Below are positions 55,464 through 64,000 of a stretch of DNA of 64,000 nucleotides, piece after piece. The stretch spans positions 32,324,949-32,388,948 of the forward strand of contig CP141136.1 in the NCBI GenBank assembly GCA_035236585.1, in the 5' to 3' direction. The notes beneath the pieces were generated by a model. The model was not told where the DNA came from, searched no databases, and saw only the letters and a list, made by a program, of their open reading frames with translations. Positions within the stretch are counted from its first letter, which is position 1; each line of letters begins with the position of its first letter. Both the position numbers and the translations under genes were made by a program. Source of the DNA: Warburgia ugandensis (Eukaryota > Streptophyta > Magnoliopsida > Canellales > Canellaceae).

Positions 55464-58130
55464 TATTCTCCCATCTGTCATTGTCAATATCTTCCTCTTC
55501 TGTAATTGTTACATATGATATTTGTTCAATTTCTTTGAGCAATTTGCTGTATCTTCCTTGGCTTACCTCTCGATCTTCACACAATGTATCTTTGTCATTC
55601 ACTCAAATTACAAGAATGTGAAAGTTATGTTACTTTTTATTTCCAGTAATAATTCTTTGATGAGATAGAAGTTGACTTCTTTCGTTCATTGTTTTTGTTT
55701 TTCTTGGAAGATCTGTTTTTATTATTACTATTTCCCAATGGACTAAGTCTGCTTGAGAATCAAAGCAAGGACCATGCCATGATTTTCTTAGTACATCAGT
55801 CCACTGGTGACTTGATAGATCTATTAGGAAGCTCCTTTCCAGTGGAAATTGAAAAATGGAGTGGTTCCTTTCCAGTTGAATTAAAGATACAAAATTAGGG
55901 GTTTGTCTCGTCTTCCCTTTTGCTAAATTCTGCAAAAACAAACCATGCAGTTGAGATGATTTCCAGATAGGGACTGCATATCTAGAGCTATGACTCAAAG
56001 TTGGAATAGGAATTGTTATTTACATGAAGTATTGGATGCCACTTATCTGTAATGGCGCACAGTTTCTTTAAGAACCAAAAGGAAATCCTTTAGGACATTC
56101 TCCTTTTGTTTTCATCACATTCCTTGAGCGGCAAAATTATTTACTGTCGCCCTGGCTGAAAAGGTGTATTAGATACCCATTAAGGGTCAACAGTTATGTT
56201 CCATTATTGTGGTATAAATACTGGGTTATTTATTTCAACTTGAATCTACCTAGTCTCTCATATAATCTTTAGATATTCTTCTGTTCACATTTCATCAAGC
56301 CATATGAAAAGAACAGGAGCTAGCAACTAGCCGAGTTTCATAAATTCCAACATCTACTTGAAAAGGTAGGGTTTTCTGTGTGATCTTTTAGGGTGTTACT
56401 GTGTACATAATATTTGGTATGTTCTTGGACTTGTTGCATAGAAGCACAGAAAGAAAGTGCTCATAGCCACTGTCATAGCTAGTTGATAACTGATGAACTG
56501 AGTCTTGTGAAATCTTGTGACCTTTTTCTAGAGCACTCATGAATTTATTTCCCTTTTGTATTGCTGGGAATCATCTGGTCATGCTTTTGTCATGCATATG
56601 CATGTTCTATTTATTTACCCCTCAAAATCATTGTAAAGGTCCTTTATGGTGCAGACATCGAGGCATTTATTTATCCGCTTATGATCTTTCCTTTCCAGCT
56701 AAGTAGGCACCTAGAGATAATTGTCTGTGTGCTCTGAGTGTCTATGGAATCTATATATCATGCAGGCTATGATAGCTTTGATCCTCTAAGAGACAAAAGG
56801 TGAAGGGCAGATTTCTGCTCTGTGTTATGATAAACTAGCACCACTCATGATATTAGCATTTCCGTGATTGCGTTATGATAAACTACTGGCATTGTCATTA
56901 AATTTTGTAGTGTCATCAATAAATAAGATTCTCTCTTATTGTAGACCAATTTTGTCTATTAGATATTAAATGTAGGATTTAGAATTGGAAAAGTTATGTT
57001 TTTATAACTTAAGCCAAACTTTAAAATGAGATAATAGAGTTTGGTAATGCTGATTGTGTAGACTGTTTTTATGGTTTATTGACTAGTATTGGAAGGCTAA
57101 TGATCTCTATTATGTGCCTATCTTTTACAACAGTGATATTTCTTGGGAATGAGATTTAGGAGAATGTACGAGATATTTGCTTTGTAATTCTTGGCTTGTG
57201 CCAAAAGAAATATACGTATCTTCACTTCCTTCTTCAAACAGTGGTGCCACTCTTTACTTAATGGGGCCGTTTGCAACTGGAACAAGAATTCATGGATTAA
57301 AATGTTCTCTAATGGTGAAAATGTTTCCTTATCCTAGAAAAACTTAAAAACTTTCGCTATAAGGAAAATAATTCACTGTTCTGGAACAGCTTAATCCATG
57401 ATTCTTATTCCTGTTGCTAAAGCCCCTGTACTTTTCAACCGATTCTATAAATGCTATTACTTAGATGTAGGAATGCCACCATTGAAACAGGGGAGTATGG
57501 ATGTTATCTTTCCTGCTTTAGGCATCCCCTACCGTCGTTTGGGAGAGTAGAATGTATTGTAGATGGTTTTGGTCAATCACGAGATCAGCTCTCAGCATTG
57601 AAAACGCAATTCTCATTATAACATTTTTGAAGAACTACATCAAGATACGGTAAATTCATGTGGTGACCCTGTCCGGGGGATGATTCTAGTTGATCGATTT
57701 CAAATGATTATTGTCAATTGGATAAGTTAGATTTTTCCACCTAGATCAGTGGTGATTAATGTGAAATTTCTTTGTACCATCTTGACTGTATCCAGTGGTA
57801 AAATGTAAGTTGCTAACTCTCGATGGCTACCATCCATTATCAGTTGAAATGTTATGATGAATGCAAATTTCATTTCCACACAAATGTTAGGGCATCCTCT
57901 TTATTCTTTGGAAATAGAGGAAGTTGGAAGGTAGTATGGCAAAGATGAAGCACGTTTGCATTATCTTTATATATGAAGATGCGGATGTTATCGAAGAACC
58001 CAAAAAGGGAATTTTGCCTGGTATAATTATGAAATGGCGAACTTGCTATTGCTGGTGGATTTCATTTGCCGCTATAACTCTTCATCTCACACGCACCAAC
58101 TTGTACCTGACTAATAAATATAATTATGAA
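55464..58130. other. OHP2 3' flank and intergenic sequence
   Basis: The OHP2 3' UTR presumably lies in the first few hundred bases, but no clear polyadenylation signal was identified. Apart from the MITE at 57263-57426, no gene or repeat was recognised. Open frames at 55321-55602 and 55630-55998 (minus) overlap OHP2 exon 2 or its flank and have no family. Confidence 0.5.
57263..57426. mobile_element. Small MITE (164 bp)
   Basis: Begins GGGGCCGTTTGCAACTGG...AATTCATGGATTAA and ends with the inverse, TTAATCCATGATTCTTATTCC...AAAGCCCC. About 38-base imperfect terminal inverted repeats, no coding. The target duplication is not clear. Confidence 0.72.
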
Positions 58131-58300
58131 GGGGTCATGGTGCAACAGTAGAGTTGACCTTGAAGTCATAGGTTCAAGGTATGGAAACAACCTCTTACAA
58201 AATGCAAGATAAGGTTGTGTATTATTGACTCTTGTGGTCTGCCTTTTCTCAGATCCAGCATATGCAGGAGTTTCATGCATTGGGTTTACCTTTTTATTGT
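58131..58300 (+). mobile_element. Second SINE of the same family
   Basis: It aligns over its length with the reverse complement of the SINE at 53385-53563: box A GGTGCAACAGTAGAGTTG, then GTCATAGGTTCAAGG as box B, the motif TTACAAAATGCAAGATAAGG, CTTGTGGTCTGCC, and a T-rich tail after GGGTTTACC. It is more diverged and has short gaps. No clear target duplication was found, so it is probably older. Confidence 0.7.
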
Positions 58301-58318
58301 TTTCCATACTCATATATT

Positions 58319-58460
58319 AGGGGAAGTTTATTTAATGGCGTATGTTTGGCGTTTCTGTTGGCATCTCCTGTAATTTCTCTGATGATATCTTATTTGATAT
58401 GTGAGATGTGTGTCATATGATGTGTGATATCTTTGGTGATATCTAAAATACATCATGAGA
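58319..58460 (+). mobile_element. Fragment related to the MITE-like element at 60700-61012
   Basis: AAGTTTATTTAATGGCGTAT followed by GTTTGGC corresponds to the reverse complement of the end of the 60700-61012 element (GGTTTATTTAACAGCATATG then TTTAGC). GATATCTT and GATATC motifs follow, as there. Confidence 0.45.
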
Positions 58461-59416
58461 AAGATTTTATTATTTTTTAATAAAAATTAATACATCAACC
58501 AATCAGGTAGCAATGACCCTCAAAGTATGGAACTTTCAACCAAATAAGATCATTTGATTCCATAATCAACCAGATGGGATCATTTGATTCCATGTGTCGC
58601 GTTAGAGATCATGGCCAACAGTATGGTAATTTTCAAGCATGCAGGAGTAAGGTGGTATTTGTCATCTAGGCCAACTAGTTGATGAGGAGGATCATTGTTG
58701 TGCATCAATTACATGCAGTCTAAAAAAAAACTCAAGCTGGTGAGCTCAAGTGTATCTAATTGGACAAATTTTATTTGTAGTACATGTGGAACAAAATCAA
58801 GAACCAAGGAAATCCACAAACAAGCTAGCAGCTGCAAGAAATTTATTATCTATATGATTATATACTCATTTGTTACTTTGTTGCGCTTGTAAAAGAAACA
58901 AGCTCCCTTACTAGCATCAAGTTTTTCTCTATCTCCTTTTGGATTTGATTGCTCCTCTGTAAATTCAAGAGATGTCCCATTGAAAAGGGCGCGTACATAT
59001 GCACCTCCCTTCTCAGGACAGCTACAAGCATGGTTTTTCAGGGTTTGCAGCCGTGCTAACAGAATCTCAGGCGAAGCTAATTGCCGGTGTGTCTATGATT
59101 GCTATTTTGTGATGTAATAATACTTTCTTGACAGTGTGGAAAGCAGAAGCTAACAGAAGTTTTTCAGGCGAAGCTAAATATTCTCGCTTTTAGTCATTTG
59201 CTGCACACTTCATCTTTGTACTGAAATCACTAAACAAAATTCTAAATTTGAGAATTTACAATTGCACTTGCTTCTATTGACAGAATTTCCTTCAAATTGA
59301 GTGAAAGATAAATAACAAGAGGCAAAGTAAAAATCAAACGCTAAGAACAACAACAAGGGTATGTCACAAATAGAAGATTCAATTGAGAAAACTTATAAGC
59401 ATCAAATGAAAGCGTT
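58461..59416. other. Intergenic stretch before the invertase pseudogene
   Basis: A 17-base direct repeat (AGATCATTTGATTCCAT-like, near 58545 and 58577) and two copies of GCTAACAGAA...CAGGCGAAGCTAA (59058 and 59150). No coding family. Confidence 0.4.
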
Positions 59417-60341
59417 GTGACAGTAGGACTGCAGGCAAACAACAAATGTAAACTCCGTGAAGGAGTACAAGAAGAGAAGTTTACCAGGCATCTGAGCATC
59501 GCCGAAAAAGAAGATAAAAGGGACGAGAAAAAGAAAGCAGAGAAGCGTCGCCATTTTCACAGACTAGACTCCTTCGAGCCGCATCCCATAGTTGCTGAGG
59601 CTTGGGAAGCACTGAGGAGATCCTTGGTGTTTTTCCGGGGCCAACTGATTGGGACTATTGCTGCTTATGACCATGGGACAGAGGAAGTTTATGACCAAGT
59701 ATGTGCAAGACTTCTCTTCTTTTGGATATTTTATTATTAAGCATGCTTATTTCCTAAGGGGGCTTCTTTATACTAGTGCTTTCACCTTGGGATTATATGT
59801 AGTTTTGAATTAACATTGCCTTCCATGTTGCTGATAGTGTATTCACTGGTTTCAGTGACCTTATTATCGGACAATTCTGCTAAGAGATGCTGGGTTATAC
59901 TAGATGAAGCTGGTTCTAATGAATGGTGAGCCAGATCTAGTTTAAAAAAAAATTCTTTTGAAGACTTTCCACCTGTAAGGATGGGAGATGGGAGAAAAGA
60001 GTAGAGACTGTTTTAAGCTTGGAAAAGGAGCAATGCCTGCCAGTTTCAAAGCGCTTCATGATCCTATTCGGAAAACCGATACTTTACAAGCAAATTTCAG
60101 TGAGAGTGCAATTGAATGTGTTGCTCTTGTTGACTCTAGATTCTAGATTCTGGTGGATTATTTTGCTTCGTGCCTACACCAAATCCACTGGAGATTTATC
60201 TCTAACTAAAACACATGAATGTCAAAAGGGAATGAGGCTTATGCTAACTTTAAGTCTCTCAAAGGGATTTGACACATTCCCAACCTTGCTCTGCGTTGAT
60301 GGATGCTCAATGATTGATCAATGGTACGAAGAATGCTAATG
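59417..60341 (+). pseudogene. Alkaline/neutral invertase (cytosolic type) pseudogene, 3'-truncated
   Basis: The reading [19 protein letters not shown], then GTIAAYDH and YDQ, matches the start of the GH100 domain of cytosolic plant neutral invertases (sucrose to glucose plus fructose). The frame ends at YDQ before GTATGT (59699), a plausible splice donor; TTTCAG at 59850-59855 could be its acceptor. Then follow MNGEP (59919), a TAA stop near 59976, [21 protein letters not shown], a further stop and frameshift, [19 protein letters not shown], and [16 protein letters not shown]. Homology stops near 60341, so roughly the C-terminal half is missing. The retained intron argues for a decayed genomic duplicate rather than a processed copy. 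The first 50 residues before SFEPHP do not resemble known family N-termini. Confidence 0.85.
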
Positions 60342-60532
60342 GTCTGGGTTTCCTTCCCTGTTCATCATCAAATTTCTTTTCATTCACAACTGAAGTGCTC
60401 GGCCAATCGGTGGATGAGAGAGTGACAGAGAGAAGAACTGACAGGCTGGGCGGCAAAGCCAGTGCAGTTCTGCCAGCTTGATAGGGCTGTTTGACGTCTG
60501 GTGGATAAAGGAGGTGAGGTGAAGAGAGGAGG

Positions 60533-60537
<5 letters not shown>

Positions 60538-60588
<51 letters not shown>
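60538..60588. repeat. GA microsatellite
   Basis: About 25 GA units after the invertase pseudogene. Minus-strand open frames across it are artefacts. Confidence 0.97.
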
Positions 60589-60591
<3 letters not shown>

Positions 60592-60699
60592 CTCATGAAA
60601 GAGAAACGGGGAGGGGTTGAAGAACACAACACCTTTGTTTCTCTTTCTAAAAAAATATGTTTTTAATTTGATTTTTCTTTCTCTATAAAGGAGCATATT

Positions 60700-61012
60700 T
60701 TACACTATAAACAGGATTTAACATATCTTCAATAACACGAAACATATTAAGCATAATAAAGTTAAATAGACTTGATATCTCATATATGCCGAACATATCG
60801 CAGTTAAATAAACCTGATATCTTACATGTGCAGAAGATATCACAATTAAATAAATCTGATATCTTATATATGACAAAAATATTACAATTAAATAAACTTA
60901 ATATCTTACATATGCCGAAGATATCACGATTAAATAAGCTGCATTTTTTAGATATGCTATTATATCTCAAAAATGCTAAACATATGCTGTTAAATAAACC
61001 CTTTAAAAACAT
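60700..61012 (-). mobile_element. MITE-like element with an internal palindromic minisatellite
   Basis: AT-rich element whose ends are loosely inverse (AGGATTTAACATATC near 60714 and CATATGCTGTTAAATAAACC near 60983). Inside is the 42-base minisatellite. No coding family. Confidence 0.5.
60761..60945. repeat. 42-base minisatellite with palindromic units
   Basis: Units start at 60761, 60803, 60845, 60887 and 60929 (GTTAAATA or ATTAAATA), exactly 42 bases apart. Most carry GATATCTT, ten bases, then AAGATATC or a near copy. Confidence 0.9.
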
Positions 61013-61134
61013 TTCCTCTTAGTTTGAGGGATTATAAGATCAAAGTTGTTATGCTTGTCATTATTTTATTTTTATTTTTGTGTATAAAGTATTTTGGATG
61101 CCACTCAAAATGCACATACACCCACTCTCTTTGA

Positions 61135-62771
61135 GAGCCATGGGCCACATCAAAGTTGTATGAGCTATATCTTGAAAATGGTAGGTTGGTCCTACTTTTT
61201 TTGGGTTTTTTGGATAATCCAAGTTGTTTATCCAAAGATTCATATTTATATATTAGATGATCTAAATCCTCTTTTTCATATATTTTTTTGGGTTTTTAAA
61301 CACCTACAATAGACTGTGGGGCCCAATGAATGCCTTACAATTGAAAATGTGTATCCATTCACCATATACCTTGCTCATGAGCATTTGAAGAAATTAAAGC
61401 TGAACTTGGAGCCTTTTTTTCTTTTATGATCTAAGTCGTTGATCTTGTTCAGCGTATATAAATTAGGTAACTCATGAGAAATCAATGCATTTGAATGATT
61501 CTAACTACTTATTTGATGACTTTTTCAAAATAAAGAATGACTTAAATATGCTAAAAGTTATTACCATGTTATTACTATGAAAAACAAATGCACCATGTGC
61601 TTTTTTGGACATTCATGAGTGTCAAACCAAAGTTGTATAAGACACATCCTGAAAATGGTAGGTTGGTCCTACTTCTTTTGGTTTTCTTTTTATGATCCAA
61701 GTTGTTTATCTAAATATTCATATTTATATATTCGATAAATATTAATCCTCTTTTTTATATTTTTTTGGGAGTTTAAGCTCCTACAACATACAGTGGGTCC
61801 CATTGAATACCATACAACTGAAAATGTGTATCCATTCATCATATACAACCTTCATGAGCATCAGTAAAAGTTAAAGATGCACTTAGAGCCTTTTTTTCTT
61901 TTAAGATCAAAGCCATTGATCATGTTCAGCGTACAGAAATTAGGTAACTTATGAGAAATCAATGCAGTTGGATGATGCTAACAACTTATTTAGGATCTTT
62001 GAAAAGATCAACAAAATAGATGGTCATGATTTTTTATTCAAAGAAAAATATGCTAAAAGCACCCAATGGCATGAAATTTGATCTCTTTTCTAAAATGATG
62101 AATGACTTAGATATGCTAAAAATTATTACCATGAAAAAAAATGCAGCATGTGCTTTTTTGGACGTTCACTTCTATCACATCAAAGTTGTATTAGACGCAT
62201 CTTGAAAATGGTAAGTTGATCCCAATTTTTTTCGGTGTTTTTTTTAATGATCCAACCTGTTTATCTAAAAATTCATATTTATATATTGGATAAATCTAAA
62301 TCCTCTTTTTTCATATTTTTTCTAGGTTTTTACACTCCTACAACACACAGTGGGGCCCAATGAATGCATTGCAACTGAAAATGTGTATCCATTCACCATA
62401 TACCTTGTTCATGAGCATCTGAAGAAGTTAAAGTTGTACTTAGAGCCTTTTTTTTCTTTTAAGATCTAAGTCGTTGATCATGTTCAGTATACAAAAATTA
62501 GGTAACTCATGAGAAATCAATGCATTTGGATGATTCTAACCACTAATTTTGGATCTTTTCAAAGATCAACAAAATAGATGGTCATGATTTTTTATTTAGA
62601 GAAAAATAGGCTAAACGCACCAAATGGCATGAAATTTGATCTCTTTTCCAAAATGATGAATGACTTAGATATGCTAAAAATTATTACCATGAAAGAAAGA
62701 AAAATGCAGCATGTGCTTTTTTGGGCGTTTGTGCATCTTGAAAATGGTAGGTTGGTCCTACTTTTTGGGTG

Positions 62772-62842
<71 letters not shown>

Positions 62843-63328
62843 GATCCAAGCTGCTTGTCTAAAAATTCATATTTATATATTGGATAAATCTAAATTCTCT
62901 CTTTTCATATTTTTTCTTGGTTTTTAAACTCCTACAACATACAATGGGGCCCAATGAATGCCTTACAACTGAAAATGTATATCCATTCACAATATACCTT
63001 GTTCATGAGTATCTGAAGAAGTTAAAGCTGTACTTGGAGCCTTTTTTTTCTTTTAAGATCTAAGTCACTGATCATGTCCAGCATACAGAAATTAGGTAAC
63101 TCTTGAGAAATCAATGCATTTGGATGATTCTAACCAGTTATTTTAAATATTTAAAAAGATCAACAAAATAAATGATCATAATTTTTTTATATAGAGAAAA
63201 ATAAGCTTAAAACACCCAATGACAGGAAATTTGATCTCCAAAATGATGAATGACTTGGTATGCTAAAAATTATTAACATGAAAAAGAAAAAAATGCAGCA
63301 TGTGCTTTTCCGAACATTCATGACTGTC
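61135..63328. repeat. Tandem array of about 480-550-base units
   Basis: The phrase GAAAATGGTA starts at 61173, 61651, 62203 and 62739, giving spacings of 478, 552 and 536. Each unit also has a CAA.GTTG...TTCATATTTATATATT segment, GGGGCCCAATGAATGC (or a variant), GAAAATGTGTATCCATTCA, and GATCTAAGTC.TTGATC. The first unit lacks about 75 bases. A fifth unit stops at 63328. Confidence 0.88.
62773..62842. repeat. ATT microsatellite in the fourth array unit
   Basis: About 23 ATT units, absent from the other units, so it arose after duplication. Poly-Leu and poly-Asn frames here are artefacts. Confidence 0.97.
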
Positions 63329-64000
63329 TACTTTATAGGGTATTGAAGAAATCTATATAGCTCTACAATCAATACTAGGTTTAAGTGGAAATATACTATA
63401 ATATAGAAATTAATTAAATATTCAAAAAGGAGACATTTATCTACACTATAAATTATAGAAACTACTTGGGTACGACCAGTTGGATGAAGTGACCAAATTG
63501 AGGAATATAGTGTCAAGGCTGAAAATAGGCAAGAAAGTATTTTGAAAATAGGCGGAAGGGTACTTTAGTATGGATGAGATTGGAATTTTGTGAGTAGGGT
63601 GGAAAGGTGTTTGGAGAACAACAAAAGTTGGTGGCAGGATTTGCAAATGGGAAGAGGACGAAGAGTACTTGGGAAAATGAACTTTTAGAAGCATTAACTC
63701 ATAATTGACTCTCTACTAGCGGATTTTGCCGTATTAAAAGCAAAATTTGTCGGCAAAATATGCATGTGCATGTCTATGATTAGTTTGCATAAAAGAATAA
63801 CTAATAGAACATAACCATGCTATTACCCAAATTGTTGCTTTTCGTCGCACAATATAAAACCCAAAAGAAATAAATATAATTGAAAAAGAAAAAACAAAGA
63901 GCCATTGATTTCTTTTTCGTTTTTTTCATTCTGTTTCCTCTTATGAATGGGCGCCCATGTAGAACGGGACCATGATTATGTAAGTTATGCTATAGAAGCG
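63329..64000. other. AT-rich end of window
   Basis: A perfect 9-base inverted repeat (ATTTTGCCG ... CGGCAAAAT, about 63723-63760). Nothing else recognised. Confidence 0.4.

Noticed and set aside
55630..55998. 122-residue minus-strand frame after OHP2
   Set aside because: No recognisable domain, probably in the OHP2 3' flank. Chance frame.
60683..61012. Minus-strand frame with repeated LFNCDIF-like peptides
   Set aside because: The peptide repeat follows the 42-base minisatellite, whose period is a multiple of three and so keeps the frame open. No start context, no family.
62578..62849. Poly-Leu / poly-Asn frames
   Set aside because: Translations of the ATT microsatellite in the tandem array.

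Overview
The window is plant nuclear DNA. It is AT-rich, contains long dinucleotide tracts, and consists mostly of layered, decayed transposable elements around one intact nuclear gene for a chloroplast protein. The intact gene is OHP2 (one-helix protein 2, a light-harvesting-like thylakoid protein), in two exons at 51131-51528 and 55349-55463. The plant-type elements (Athila-like, long-LTR Ty3, TNP2-type CACTA, tRNA-derived SINEs) fit a flowering plant with a large genome. The species cannot be told from the sequence.

Layout. 1-6325: remains of an Athila-type LTR carrying a long-LTR (Tekay/Del-like) LTR that ends at 6106. That LTR is itself interrupted by a reverse-oriented, CpG-rich LTR of the same broad type (2140-5037). 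6424-13237 and 37856-39295: two parts of one degraded CACTA (En/Spm) DNA transposon, with TNP2, DUF4216-like, Ptta/En_Spm-like and Ulp1-like segments, split by an insertion. 13238-37850: the insertion, a degraded Athila-like Ty3 element with both LTRs, a decayed tRNA-Asp-type primer site, gag, protease, RT, RNase H and integrase remnants, and a near-matching target duplication (GCAGG/GTAGG). Its RT is split by a diverged Athila-type LTR fragment (about 19005-31284). That fragment carries a 9.7-kb long-LTR element with a non-coding interior (19408-29150, duplication TTTTC) and a small TRIM-like element (29741-30581, duplication CTCCC).

39760-40975 is a Ty1/copia pol remnant. 41070-46231 is a 5.2-kb solo LTR with a perfect AATCA duplication. 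46237-50930 is AT-rich sequence with microsatellites and a MITE.

50960-60345 is the gene-bearing part: OHP2, an antisense ankyrin-repeat pseudogene inside its 3.8-kb intron (itself hit by a SINE), a second SINE, a MITE and a pseudogene of a cytosolic-type alkaline/neutral invertase. 60700-63328 holds a MITE-like element with a 42-bp minisatellite whose units are palindromic, then a tandem array of roughly 480-550-bp units. The last 670 bases hold nothing recognisable.

Functionally only OHP2 appears intact. No microbial-type system or operon is present. The notable content is the depth of element nesting, a hairpin conserved between two long LTRs, and the pseudogene-SINE nest in the OHP2 intron.
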